A DNA stretch of 64,000 nucleotides from Dryocosmus kuriphilus (GCA_038277395.1 CM076193.1:176616711-176680710); one strand, 5' to 3'; shown: positions 43,273-55,379, counted from the first letter of the stretch. The notes: generated by a model not told the origin, from the sequence alone. Numbers and translations: made by a program.

Positions 43273-44640
43273 TTAGGTGATCATCACACATTTCTTATAG
43301 ACTATTCTTGGCCATACATCTCTATCCTGGCATATAACTCTTGCTTCCCGTATATCCATACCCACTTTCATGCAAGATCTTGTATTCCTATGGCTATTCA
43401 TATCTTTTCTCTTGAGAGACTCATTCACGTATTCCCAACAATCCTTTTTCGGTCTACATCTCGATACGTGACCGTTCACATTTCCGAGATATAGTACTTG
43501 CTTCGTTAAACGTTTTTCATCCACTCTCTCAACATGATCAAACCATCTTAACAAATTTCCTTCACTCTTCTCCAGCAGAGTTTCTTCTACGCCACATTTT
43601 TTTAGAACCCACTCGCTACTGACTTTATGTATCAGTGCATTCCCGCAAATATTCCGCAGAAAGCGCATTCCAACCGCGTTCGCTTTACTTCTATCCTTTT
43701 CTTGGCATGTCCAAGTCTCGCTACTATACAGCACAGTGGGTGCTAGTACAGAATTATATATTGCAATTATGGCTTTATTTCTTACATTTTTTCTTCTTAA
43801 TGACCCCCATTCTGCTCCTTGCTTTCTTAGTATGTCTCCAAATTTCTCTATCTACCGTTCCATAAATAGTAAGCAACCTTCCGAGATACAAGAACTGGTC
43901 AACTTGCTCAATTCCCTCACCGTTTAGAGAAATATTGCATACTGTATGCTCAACATTCTCTGAAAATTTGCCACAGAATCGGGCATAAGTGCTTCATCAC
44001 CTGCGAAAGACAGACTACATGCTTTCGCTGTTCCTAGATCACCTTCTTCGTCTAAACGCGCCCCATTCATAAACATTTAACCATATATATGTTAAATAAC
44101 CACGATGGCAGGACGCACGCAACCTAGCCTGAGTCCCTGTCTGCTATCAAACCAATCACTTAGTTGCCCATTTATCCTTACGCCGGCCCTACTATTTTCA
44201 TATATTGCTTTACTTAATTTAAAGAGATAACCATTGACTCCATACTCTTTCAGAAACACCCAAAGCTTAACTCTATCAACCTTGTCGAAAGCTTTTTCAG
44301 GTCAATGAGCGCGCAGAAAACTTTTTGTGTTTACTTTTCAAGCTTTCTCCTGTGATCTGTCGCAAGTAAAATATTTTTGATCTGCACACGATCTCCCTGG
44401 CACAAATCCACATTGAACCTCCCATATCTTGTCCTTCGTCATCTCCATGGCTTTGCGCATAAATAAGTATTTTGCTAAATACTTTGCTTGATGTACTAAG
44501 CAAGATGACAGCCCTATAGTTAGTGCAGTCGCTCTTATCTCCTTTGCCCTTGCAAATTGGAACGATGATCGCCTTTCCTCTAATCATTTGAAAATTCTCC
44601 GTTCAGAGCACACATGTTCATCAATTCGCTCAACCACTTT
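43273..44640 (-). pseudogene. LINE reverse transcriptase fragment
   Basis: On the minus strand, 44587-44297 carries the RT start block AIIVPICKGKGDKSDCTNYR with VILLSTSSKVFSKIL. Around 43980-44020 a FAGDEALM stretch stands where FADDT.L is expected. 43734-43273 carries the C-terminal LYSSETWTCQEKDRSKANAV, RFLRNICG and LLRWFDHVERVDEKR blocks typical of insect non-LTR elements. Numerous stops; the 5' endonuclease part is missing. Clade not assigned (RTE-like is possible). Confidence 0.8.
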
Positions 44641-45675
44641 TATGTAAGAAATTATATCAGTTTTTAATGTAAACATCGGATTCCTGTAAGATGTAAAATA
44701 GTATGTAAATTGGCAGAATTTGATATCACGTGAAGTCAATAATATTTTGTAATACTCCAAATTAGATTTCCTACTTCATTTCGATCGCTCTGGTATTAAT
44801 ATAAATTCAAGTTGCCTTCGTCGATCTTACATCCATATCAAGGAGAACAAAAAATAAATTTCAAAATCATTTTTTATTGAAATATCACAAGTATATTTCG
44901 ACGTGTTGGCCACAATGCGGGCCTGCTTCAGGAATTTTACATTAATTCTAAAAATTTAGTAAGAATATTCGAAACCAAAATTTAAAAAGTTAGCAATAAT
45001 AGAAATTGGTTTAATGATTTAACTTATGCATGTTTTGTTCTATCTATCTAGAATTTGATTTATATTAAAATCGAAATTGAAAAGATTGGCAGAACTCTAG
45101 GAGGGCTTTGACAAGCCAGTAGCAGTAGACTACCATTATGGACAGACTACCTCCTCCTCTCTCATAATTCCCCGCCCCGCACTTTGACGCATTTCTGGTC
45201 CATTTGTGTACAATGGGCTTAGCGAGACTGAGACTTGACGCTGAAATATATAATGCGATTTTTTAACGAGATCGTTAAACACTTTCAGTTTGTATCTGTT
45301 TTAGACCTCGGCAAGGTCCTGACTTCTGTCCTATTTCGCTCGAGGTTACTTTTATAATTCTTGGAGAAGTGATTTTTTTTAGAGGCATGTAGATAGGTTG
45401 ATTTCTTGCTGAAGCTGGAAGGATATATAGCAGATGTTTTTTTGCTCGAGAGGTATCTCAAAACATATACATACTTCTTTTTTGTTTCCAGAAAAGAAAG
45501 CTAACATAAGTATACATATTATCTAGTAAGGAGAGGATAATAAACAGAAACATGCTGACATATGATCAAAAACTGTATCTCGTATGTGATAAGAATTTCA
45601 AACGAGAATCCTTTTATCACATTTTCACACTTATTTTGATTTACCAGTTGTATGTGATTATTTGTATTATATTTG
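44641..45675. other. Unit copy B, downstream region
   Basis: Aligns with A 10843-11399 and 25497-25850. It contains the hammerhead-like motif (44893-44932, minus) and the Polinton empty site at about 45190-45212. No gene. Confidence 0.65.
44893..44932 (-). ncRNA. Hammerhead-like motif, copy B
   Basis: Minus strand CCTGAAGCAGGCCCGCATTG, then TGGCC and GTCGAAAT. Paralogue of 11090-11131; stem II GGCC/GGCC intact, core degenerate. Confidence 0.4.
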
Positions 45676-45677
45676 TA

Positions 45678-46969
45678 CCACATGGAATGAGAAGCCCCGA
45701 GCCTCAAACAGAGATGTCGCCACTAGGATTAAACCATGTATGTTTTCTTGAGAACCAGCCTTTAGACAGCATCACCTTGAGTTTCGTGCACATTGCGTGC
45801 ATTAGTATTCGAATAGCAGCCAATTGTGTCAGACAAGCTTTGGTTTCTCGCGAACGATGGAAAGAGACGAGTTTCGGATTTTAATAAAACATTGTTTTTT
45901 AATGGGAAAAAACATCGTCCATGCCAAGGAGTGGTTAGATAAATTCTATCCAACATCCGCACCATCAACTGCAACCGTAAAACGCTGGTTTGCGGACTTC
46001 AAACGTGATCGTACCAGCACCGATAATGCTCAGCGCAGTGGACGGCCCTCTGAGGTCTCCACACCGGAAAACATAAAAAAAATCCATTTGATCGTTTTGA
46101 ATGATCTGAAAGCGAAGTTGCGTGAAATAGCAGAGGCCGTGTGTATATCGATAGAATGCGTTAGCAACATTTTGCATGAACATTTGGGTATGAAAAAGCT
46201 GATCGCAAGATGGGTGCCGCGTTTGCTCACACCGGACCAGAAGCAGCAACGTGTTGAAGATTCCGAGCGTAATTTGGCCTTGTATCAAAGAAACAAAAAG
46301 GACTTTTTGGCGTCGATTCGTGACGATGGACGAATCCTGGATTCATTGTTACACTCCTGAGTCCAACAGAGAATCTGCAGAGTGGTTGGAAGCAGGTAGC
46401 AGCCGTGCGAAGCGTCCAAAGACGCAACAGTCGGCCGGGAAGGTTATGGCAAGTGTTTTTTGGGATGCAAGAGGAATAATCATGATTGAATATTTGGAAA
46501 AGGGAAAAACCATCACAGGTGACTACGAGTTGCTCAACTGGATCGTTTAAATGAAGAAATTTAAAAAAAACGGACGCACATGGCAAGGAAGAAAGTTCTG
46601 TCCCACCACGACAACGCACCGCACATTCATCGATGAAAACGACAGCCAAACTGAGCGAATTGCGCTACCAATTGGTTTAGCATTCCTGCGTATTCACCAG
46701 ATCTGGCCCCCAGCGACTACCATTTGTTCCCAAACTTGAAAAGGTTTCTTCAGGGAAAGAAATTTTCGTTGAATGCTGAAGTCATGGCCGAAACAGAGGC
46801 GTATTTTGAAGGTCACGATAAATCATTTTTTTCGAAAGGTATCGGAATGTTGGAGGACCGCTGAAATAAGTGCATTACTTAGATGGAGAGTACACCGAAG
46901 AATAAAAAAGGTTTTAAGTAAAAAATTAATTTTTTCCTAGTGAGGCTCGGGACTTCTCATTCCATGCCG
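45678..46969 (+). mobile_element. Mariner element, copy B, defective
   Basis: 1292 bp, with ends CCACATGGAATGAGAAG.CCC and its complement (TIR about 28 bp), flanked by TA (45676-45677, 46970-46971). Copy A at about 25850-25870 lacks it. The TIR sequence differs from that of the 823-2115 element although the transposases are related. Confidence 0.93.
45857..46905 (+). pseudogene. Mariner transposase, frameshifted
   Basis: ATG at 45857 (ERDEFRILIKHCFLMGKN) begins a frame related to that at 1002-2051. It is open through WVPRLLTPDQKQQRVEDSER, then shifts at about 46312 into a frame with VTMDESWIHCYTPES (first Asp). It has a stop at 46548 and further shifts around the second Asp (HHDNA); LEDR is followed by in-frame TGA and TAG near the end. 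Non-functional. Confidence 0.92.
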
Positions 46970-46971
46970 TA

Positions 46972-47099
46972 CTTACGCAAGAAGTCAAGTATGTCTTTAA
47001 AGCCCCGCAGATTTCGTAATATACTATATAGAGATAATAATCGTTAAATTTCGAGGAGAAACGGACTGAGGTATGTATTCATTCACCTTGAGGGCCTGA
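46972..47099. other. Unit copy B, with empty hAT-like site
   Basis: Contains 'ctatatagagataataatcg', the site occupied by the hAT-like element in copy A. No gene. Confidence 0.7.
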
Positions 47100-48070
47100 G
47101 TGTATTCTGGTGAAGGTCGTTTGTCCTTTTTGAGAAACTCGTTCATGATATTAAGCCAGGAGTTCAGCACGTATAGCCACCCGAAGGTAATTAATTACAG
47201 TTTGTTAGCTAGAATTTTGACGACTTGTTCGAAACTACCGTCAATTTGTTATTCTAGTCACATTTATGCTGGCGGACATATTGAGCAAGTTTAGCTAAGA
47301 TGAGATTAGATGTTGTCTTACGCGTAGGCTCTACTTCTGTCATGTGAAATCATTTTCGTCTATTGCTTGAAGAAGAAGTATGATCACTTTCATTTCTGAT
47401 AGGTTGTGTAGTGATAATATTTCCAGTGTTAGATCATAAGGAATTCTCCTTATTTTGAAACATTTTACTTGCTTCTTAAATAAAGAGATGCTTTATATCC
47501 GGCAATTCATAGGCTTAGCTTACGTATAAAAAAGAAACGAATCTAGGATGAGGTTAGAACGTGTCTGAACTCGCTTCAAATGGCGTTCTTGGACAGTGAT
47601 AAGTTATTAAATAGATAGAGGGGGATATTCTTGGTAGTGGGTCTATGTTGTGAATGGTTTGGGGGATCACCAGCTACGGTAGGTGAAGGGATAGGAAAAT
47701 AAGAATAGTTGATCCCCTTTAAAAGCTTGACTAACCAGTCAGCTCCACAATCGGAATATCAGTTAGTTTCTTGCGTGTTGAGAAATTCATTTTGTCCGTG
47801 TTGTGCACCCGAAATTCAAGTTCGGAATTCTATTCTTTGAGAGTCATTAATCTCAAATCTTCCCGCTACATAAAGCCAAACTGGGATTTTACTGCTACTA
47901 GAGCACCAAATATCACTCGCTCATTAAATATTATTGAAATACCAATATTTCTGCATCATGATCTCCATAATCACGAATGCATGAAGGGTTGTTAAGATCG
48001 CCCAGCCTCTTAAGCCGATCTAAGTCTTCGATCAACTGATTTATCCTGTGAGCTTTATTTATAACACTTA
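47100..48070 (-). pseudogene. Decayed minus-strand coding region of the unit, copy B (unknown)
   Basis: Paralogue of 29640-30590. Preserved pieces: QLIEDLDRLKRLGDLNNPS with CIRDYGDHDAEILVFQ, and FSTRKKLTDIPIVELTG. Other parts are out of frame. Unknown protein. Confidence 0.42.
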
Positions 48071-48304
48071 TTAATTTTCATTTTTTGGGCCATACTTCTA
48101 TCAATCTTCCATCAAGCTTCCGAAGCAACATTAGTAATTTCCCTTATTGTATTTCAATCTCATTTGTCGTCTATTCATAATGAACATATCAACTACAATT
48201 ACTAACTTCCCTCTCCACATCCGTTTGTAGGATCGCTGATCAGAACGAAAACGATAAAATTAAGTAAAGGTTAGTGTTTACGTTTTGCGTAACGTAGCAC
48301 TAAA
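48071..48304. other. Boundary of units B and C
   Basis: Similarity to A ends at about 48110 and similarity to the start of unit B (33245) begins at about 48255. The 140 bp between is unique in this window. No gene. Confidence 0.5.
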
Positions 48305-48889
48305 CAGGGTATCACAAAAATATGGAAGCCAATGAATAACTTATCAGAAATAAATATTTTTTGAAAAATATTAAATACAAAGGTTTTAGGATTTTTCCCT
48401 GGCAATTCAATAGCGGCCTAGGATTGACCTAGACCATGACTTTGATGTTCATATCAAGGTCAATTTCAATTTTTTAATTTGAGGCCACATTTTTTATTGC
48501 CGATTTGGAAAGAGCAGTAAATTTGACGTTCAAATATGTACATTGGCCATTTCCTTGACCATGATCTTCAAGGATATCCTAAGGCCAAACCGTTTTTTTA
48601 AATGGGAACCTGTTTTTCATTGTGGATGCGGAAAGAGCAGGAAATTTAATCTTCGAGTTTAGCCTTGAGCATGACCTTCAAGTTGAGTCCAGGGTCATAC
48701 TTGTTTTGCAAATGGGAACCCCCATTTTTTATGGTGGATTTGGAAAGAGCAGGAAAGTTTACATTCAAGTGTGAGCTAATCCATAATCTCGCTCTTGGCC
48801 TTAAGCCAGCTTTCTAGGTCATTTAGAAAGATTTTTTCAAGAATTTTGAAAAAGTACAGCCACTGTAGGGTACCTCCGAGGGATTTCGA

Positions 48890-49235
48890 TCAGTTAATGT
48901 AACACTAACGATCCCTGCCAGTTAAGGCAAGGCTAACAATCCCGACCAGTTAAGGCAAGGAGGTGGCCCGGCCAGTTAAGCAAGGCTAACGATGCCAGCC
49001 AGTTCAGACAAAGACATGCTGCGCCTAGGTAAGGCAAGGCTAAGGTAAGGATCCCAGTCAGTTACGGCAAGGAGATTGGCCACCCAGTTAAGGCAAGGCT
49101 AATGCTCCCAGTCACTTAAGGCAAGGGGATAGCTCTACCAGTGAAAGCAAGGCTAACGAACACAGTCAGTTACGGCAAGAAGATGGTCCGTCCAGTTAAG
49201 GCAAGGCTAACAACCCCGGCCAGTTAAAGCAAGGC
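48890..49235. repeat. Tandem repeat block CCAGTTAAGGCAAGGCTAAC
   Basis: About ten variants of 'ccagttaaggcaaggctaac' alternate with 'gatcccgg' and 'gagatggcccgg' spacers (period about 30-36 bp). It lies immediately inside the left TIR and runs into the transposase 3' end. Confidence 0.88.
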
Positions 49236-50286
49236 TTGCAATTTGTTTTCCAAATGTTCTCCACCGAAATCCTGGCAGATTCCTAGACGGACATACAAAT
49301 TTTCTATCGCGCACACTTATCATATCAGGTGTAATGTCAGCGCAACCATTGACTATTTTTTGTCTTAGAACTTCTAAATCTCGCGGCTTAGTAACGTGCA
49401 CTTTGTTCTTTATGTAGCTACAAAGAAAAAAGTCAAGTAGAATCAGATCAGAAAACTTGACTGGCCACCCAATAGTCCCTTTGCGACTCATCCAACGATT
49501 ACTAAGTATTACACATAGGATGGTTTCTCACAATCACATGAAAATGAGCAGGTGCACCATCATGCTAGTACCAAGCCTCATTAAAATCATCACTATCAAT
49601 TTCCTGTATCGCTGGGACTACTTGCTCCTGCAGTAATTCAAGATATCTTGGTCCATCTAAGTTTCCGTCAATAAAGAAGGGTCCAAATATTCGATTTCTA
49701 AAACTATACCTGCCCAATCATTCATTTCTGCAGGTATGAGTGTGATTTTCTCTTAGCCAATGAGGATTTTCACTACTCCATTAAATGCAATTTTTTCGAT
49801 TGATTTCACCGTCAAGTTGAAATGTTGATTCTTCTGAAAAAATGATGAGTGACTGAAAATGAGGATTCTGAACAATCCTTTCCATCCTTTTCTCACAAAA
49901 TTCAGCTCGTCGGTCAAAATCATCTTCATTTATTTCTTGATGAAAGCTTATTTTGTAAGGTTGAAATTTAATGGTCAATAAATTCCTCAAAATTGACACT
50001 TGATTAATTTCAAGCTGTTGAGAAGCCTTCCTAAGAGTTAAATGCGGATCTTCGTCAAAAGGCTGGTCCACTTTCATTTGCCGCCCTTCTGAGTTTTCAG
50101 TTTTTGTCCTTCCAGATTTTGGACGGTTTTTATTAATCTCAGTTTCTTCAGATCTCCCGATGGTGTCGGAGACAGTGGATTCGCTAGTGTCTGTTAAGCC
50201 TTCTCGAAAAGTTTCATTAAATAACTGCACTACTTCGTTATACGACCTACATCTATCTCTCCAACCTTTCGTCATCATAATAAAGA
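49207..50286 (-). pseudogene. Broken transposase of the long-TIR element
   Basis: The minus-strand frame begins near 50286 (MMTKGWRDRCRSYNEVVQLFNETFREG in part), with an HTH region ending GRTKTENS, then LTLRKASQQLEINQVSILRN, RAEFCEKRMERI and a degenerate IIFSEESTFQLDG (first catalytic position). After 49781 the frame shifts: PHWLRE-like, FFIDGNLDGPRYLELLQEQV, HDGAPAHFH (second Asp). At 49491-49207: IGWPVKFSDLILLDFFLCSYIKNKV (third Asp) and a C-terminal tail. This matches a Tc1/mariner-superfamily group common in insects. Stops and shifts make it inactive. Confidence 0.82.
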
Positions 50287-51464
50287 GACTCTCTCTTGTC
50301 CTGTTAAAGAAGCCGTGGTGAAAAAAAGGGAACAAAATAACAGATTTCAAAGACTCACAGAAAGAACTACTACGAAACAGCAATTGCGCCTCTCAAAAAA
50401 AGAACTCCACTAACTATCCTGAGAAGGAATGTTACAGGTGCTAGAGCAGCGAAAGTAACTGTTTTTATAATATCCTCAAAAGTAGTATTGAAAAGCAGCA
50501 ACCGAGCCAAGAAAAATAAACTCCACTATCTACCCTGTAAAAGACTGTTAGATAGACCGAAGCAGCAAAAGTATCTGCTTTTGAATTATCCTCAAAAGGC
50601 ATACCTTAGAGTACGTTACACAGTTTACGGACAAGATTTTCAAAAAATCGGACCAATTTACGCTAAATTTGATATGCGAAAGTTTTTGGGATGTCTGATT
50701 ACGAATCGGAAATCAGTTTTTGAAAATTATTGATCCAGGATGGAGCAACCAAAATGGCGACAAGATTTTTAAAAAAATCAAGCAATTTACGCCAAATTTG
50801 TTGTAAAACTGGGACCAATAAGTATTGTCCAATATCTGACTGGGATCGCTAGGTGGTACCCTACAGTGACTGTAATTTTTCAAAATTCTTGAAAAATTTC
50901 TTTAAATGACCTTAAAAGCCTGGTACTAGGCCAAGAGCATGATTATGGATAAAGTAACACTTGAAAGAAAAGTTTCTCTGCTCTTTCCACAAATGGATTA
51001 AAAAATGGGGATTCCCATCTGAAAAAACAAGTGCGAACGTGGAATGACCTTAAAGGTAATCGTCAAGGTTAAACTTGAAGATAAACTTTCCTTCTCTTTC
51101 CACCTCCACAATGAATAATAGTGCTTCCCATTTGCAAAAATATGTTTGATCTTGGAATGACCTTAAAACTCATGGTCGAGGACATGGTCAAGGCTATACT
51201 TGAACGCAAAATTTCCTGCTTTTTCCAAATCTGCAATAAAAAATGGGGCTTTCCATTTAAAAAATTGAATTTTACCTTGATATGACCTTCAAGTTCATGC
51301 TCTAAGTCAAATCGTTGTCGCTATTGGATAGCCAGGGAAAAATTCTGTAATGTGTCCAATATTTTTTCAAAAAAATTCATTCTTTGAGTTATACAGAGAT
51401 TTCCATACCTTTGTGCCACCCTGTATAATACTGAGTATTAGAAAGAAAACATATTGCATACTTA

Positions 51465-52731
51465 CATGAAACCGGAATTTTTGTATAAAAAATACACTTT
51501 TATTGTACAAAAATGATAAAGAATATTTTATTCAAAGTATGCTCCATCGCCACCTATACATTTTTCCCACCTGTCTGGCAATTTGTACATGTCACGCCAA
51601 AGAAGCTGTTGCCCTTTCGAGGCAAAATAGTCGTCGAGCCATTTTCTTACATTTTCTTAAAGATGGATGCGCTGCTCAGCAAGTGGGTGTCCCATCGGAG
51701 CAAATAGGTACTAATCTGACGGAGCTATGTTTCGTGAGTTAGCCGCTGGCGAATGTATTTCCCAACTAAATGCCTCAATCGCTTACCTCACCAGGTTTGC
51801 TGTGTGCGATGATGCATTATCATGAAGCAAAATAACATTGAGTTGCCTTTTTGATATTCTAGTCGCTTTTCATGCAAAGCCAGATTCAGATCGATCATAT
51901 TTTGTTGGTAGCGTTCAGTTTTTTCTGTTTCTCCAGGTTTTAGCAGCTCATAATAGATGACACCCTTCTCATCCCACCAAATACAGAGCACCATTTTCCG
52001 TCTAAAGCGATTTGGGCTTGCAGTCGATGTCAATGGTTTGCCTGGAGCGCCATGATTTTTACGTTTAGGATTCCCAAAATATATCAATTTTTCATCGCCA
52101 TCACAATTCGATAAACAAATGACTTTCTTTTAAACCTGATGAGCAGCATTTCGCAAGTTCTTTTTCGTTTTTCCTGCTATCTTACATTTATTTCATGTGG
52201 AACCCACTTTTCTACATCCTGGATCTTTCCCACTGCATTCAAACGTATGGAGAAGTCGCCTCAGGTCACATTTGATTCATTCGCGAGTTGTCGTTACGCT
52301 TGAGCGTAGTCCTCGTCCAAAAATGCTTTCAATTCGCTGTCTTCAAACTTTTTTGGTGGTTTTCCACGTTCTTCGTTTCTTGCGTGAAAATCGCCACTTT
52401 TGAATTTTTTAAACCACTCAAAGCACTGTGAATTGCCAACAGCATGCCGACCGTAAGCTTCGACAAGCATTTGATGCAATTCTGCATCAGTTTTCTTCAG
52501 ATGGTAACAGAAAATCAATGCTCTCACCAAATCAAAATTTCCGGGCACAAATTTTGACATTTTTAACGTTGTTAGCAACAATACTATTGTACGAAATTCG
52601 TATTGTTTTGAGTGAAAATCTTTGACCGAGATGGGAGCAACAATATGGGGCAACAGTCGCGGTTTTTCGGTAACTACATAAACAGTAGGGCCATCTATTG
52701 GCAAATTCTGGTTTCATATTTACACACCTGT
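51465..52731 (-). mobile_element. Mos1-like (mauritiana-type) mariner, defective
   Basis: The right end reads, inverted, AACAGGTGTGTAAATATGAAACCAGAA; the left end starts CATGAAACCGGAATTT and has lost about 12 bp of its TIR. TTA flanks both sides. Copy B (33335-33350, 'cttagtgtcatgctggg') is the empty site. Confidence 0.88.
51528..52560 (-). pseudogene. Mos1-like mariner transposase, frameshifted
   Basis: The start is ATG at 52560 (MSKFVPGNFDLVRALIFCYH), giving about 344 codons to the TAA at 51528-51530, the normal Mos1-type length. N-terminal KSGDFHARNEERGKPPKKFE, middle KRKNHGAPGKP and TSTASPNRFRRKMVLCIWWDEKG, and C-terminal WEKCI..DG.YFE are recognisable. Frameshifts at about 52290, 52090 and 51790 disrupt it. 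Confidence 0.9.
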
Positions 52732-52733
52732 TA

Positions 52734-53159
52734 GGGGCATGCTAGGTGTATTTATTCATTTCATTTACTGTTTCTAATAATATTGTCCAATTTTGTGCAC
52801 TTTCGCAAGAGCGTATTTTCACTTAATGTAGAGAAGGAGGAGGAAATTGTAGTTAAACAAAATACTGAATTTGTGGCATTAGACGAATAAATTCCTTCAA
52901 CCATCTGAGAGAAGCTATAAAATTGAGATCAGCCACTTAAGTTTTTTGTAATAACCAAATGAATTAGAGTGAACGAAACGAAGAACACAATGGAAGTTCC
53001 AGAACTGGCAATCCGATAATTCGCAATCCGACAAGTCTTCATTCGTCTCATGGCGCAATCGCATCTACATTCACGGACACTAATTTAGCCTACCTGCGCG
53101 CCAATTGTTTAAAAATATTAAAAAAAGATCATTTGAAATTTCACTTTTGAAAAGAACTA
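52734..53159. other. Unit copy C, before GC-rich block
   Basis: Aligns with B 33352-33770 ('gaagctataaaattgagat', 'cattcgtctcatg.cg'). No gene. Confidence 0.7.
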
Positions 53160-53519
53160 CGAGTACGTAGAATAGAGCGTCACGAGCACATACGCTCTCA
53201 CATACGCCCATTGGGTTGCCGCTCGTAAGGCTGACTTACGAGCACATAACCGCGGGACTGGCTCTCCCACCATGTTCATCCCCACCGACCGACCGCAGCC
53301 AGCATCGTTTCGATAAATACGAGGCGCACGACGAAAAACGGCAGTTGAGTCGGGTGCGACTCTCCAAGTACCTCGGTGAGCTCTCACCCGGTGAAACTCA
53401 AACCTTCTTCCTAACGATGTGTGTCTGCCCCCTACGGAAGGCAGATGGACGTGAGAATCTCAAGGAGTGGGCCTCTCTACACTTGCCATTCCCAAGGACC
53501 GACCTGACTGACCATCCGA

Positions 53520-54350
53520 CGTGTACGGTTCTCGTGGTTGATGGGCACTCCCATGGCCACGCGAACCTAGCGCGTTGGGGAATTGATTGGTACTCCCATG
53601 TTCCCTTACGTCATCGAGGACCGAGCCCCCCTGACCGCCCGTCTGACGTGTACGGTTCTCGTGGTTGATGGGCACTCCCATGGCCACGCGAACCTAGTGC
53701 GTTGGGGAACTGATGGGTACTACCATGGTTGCCTTACGTCACCGAAGACTGACTCCCCAAGACCGATCAACCGAAGTGCACGTTTCTCGTGGTTGATGGG
53801 CACTCCCATGGCTACGCAGACCTGGTTCGTTGAGGAATTGATGGGTACTCCCATGGTTCCCTTACGTCACCGAGGACCGACTTCCGCCGACCGACCGTCC
53901 GACTTGCATGGTTCTCGTGGTTGATGGACACTCCCATGGCCACGCGAACCTAGTGCTTTGGGAATTGATGAATACTTCCATGGTTCCCTTACGTCACCGA
54001 GGACCGACTCTAAACTAATGGCCGTCCGACGTGTACGGTTCTCGTGGTTGATGGGCACTCCCATGGACACGAGAGTCTAGTGCGTTGGGAAATTGATGGG
54101 TACTGCCATGGTTCCCTTGCGTCACCGAGGACTGAATCCCCCCGACCGACCGCCCGACGTGTACGGTTCTCGTGGTTGGTGGGCACTCCCATGGCTACGC
54201 GAACCTAGTGCGTTGGGGGATTGATGGGTACTTCCATGGTTCCCTTACGCCACCGAAGACCAACCTGACAGACCGACCGGCCGACGTGTACGGTTCTCGT
54301 GGTTGATGGGCACTCCCATGGCCACGCGAGCCTAGTGCGCTCGTGAATCA
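53520..54350. repeat. Tandem satellite, period about 126 bp, seven copies
   Basis: Copies begin at 'cggttctcgtggttgatggg' near 53527, 53652, 53783, 53909, 54037, 54163 and 54291. Each contains two CTCCCATGG-type words and a GACCGACC-rich end. Confidence 0.93.
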
Positions 54351-54789
54351 CTAGGCATCCCCTATGGTTCCCCTTCATCACCGAAGACCGACTGACCAAA
54401 CCCCACGGGTACTAGACGACACCCCGGACTGTAACATCTCCCTGCAAGACATTTTGAACAAAGTGGAGTGCCCCCCCCCCCCCCCGGGGGCAACAATGAC
54501 AAGGGGTCGGTAAACTCCGGAGAAATGCCGCCAGATCGTCGATATCCCGCAACCGCCAATGAGGGAAGAGACGTTTGTCCTCCTCTTCCGCCTCACCGCT
54601 ACCGACCTTGGGGAAGCCGAGCTTTTCCCTCTGCTGGAGATGTCACTCCTCCGAAGATCCGTCAAGAGCCGAACCCGCGTCATACCAGAAATGTATTTGC
54701 AGGGCCCATGCTGACAGGGACGTAACGAAGGCACCGCACTCCGCACACACCGATGTGGTGCCTGACGTCGGGGCGAAGCCGCACGCGCA

Positions 54790-55260
54790 ACTTGTACGCA
54801 CGCGCAACGACCGACATCCGCACACGTACCCGCTCACACACACACACACCAGGAGGCTCAAGCACTCATACCCCGCAAGCATTGTAACTCCGACAGACGC
54901 ACACGCACACTCGAAATAAGTGTGCACACACGCAAAGACCCACATCCGCACACGTACCCGCTGAAACACACACACACAAGACACAAACACTCATACCCCG
55001 CAAACATTGCAACTCCGACAGAAGACACACGCACACTCGAACATGTGTACACACGCGGGACGACTAACATCCGCACACGTAGCGCTCACACACACACACA
55101 CACCAGAGACACACACACGCACGACACAAACACTCACACCCCTCAAACATTGTAACTCCGAACAGAAGCACGCGCACACTCGAACAATTGTACACACACG
55201 CAACGACCAACATCCGCGCAGAAAACGCACGCATCAGGCACACAAACACGTACACACTCT
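54790..55260. repeat. CA-rich tandem repeat, period about 125-140 bp
   Basis: Four copies anchored by 'catccgcacacgtacccgct' near 54811, 54944, 55068 and 55210, each with a (CA)n run and 'cattgtaactccgacagaag'. Confidence 0.9.
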
Positions 55261-55379
55261 GTCGCCACTATCCATCTATCTACCCTTAAACCTGACCCTG
55301 ACCTAGGCTGAAGCAAGCGATAGGCTAGTTAGGCAGAGATAGGGAAAAAGTAAGACCGTTACAAGAGTAATAGGAAAAA

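Larger units (their letters stand above)
48305..51423 (-). mobile_element. Tc1/mariner-superfamily transposon with about 575-bp TIRs
   Basis: Termini CAGGGT..CACAAA.RTATGGAA are inverted; the TIRs run 48305-48877 and 50847-51423. The paralogous unit B is empty (33280-33310: 'gtaacactatgtaatattgggtaa'), defining the insertion. The right flank is TATAA, the left flank TAAA, so a TA duplication is plausible but the left side is altered. Inside are a tandem-repeat block, a broken transposase on minus, and AT-rich filler with partial sequence repeats (50400-50840). Confidence 0.9.
53160..55355. repeat. GC-rich composite satellite insert
   Basis: Absent from unit B. Base composition is strikingly GC-rich against an AT-rich surround. 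It comprises a unique 5' part (53160-53510), about seven tandem copies of a 125-131-bp repeat (53520-54350), a GC-rich linker with a 14-nt poly-C run (54400-54780), and CA-rich repeats (54790-55260). Open frames follow the repeats and are not credible genes. Confidence 0.85.

Noticed and set aside
53216..55306. Several open frames of 60-150 codons
   Set aside because: They arise from the 126-bp satellite and CA-rich repeats, repeat with the array and lack any domain.
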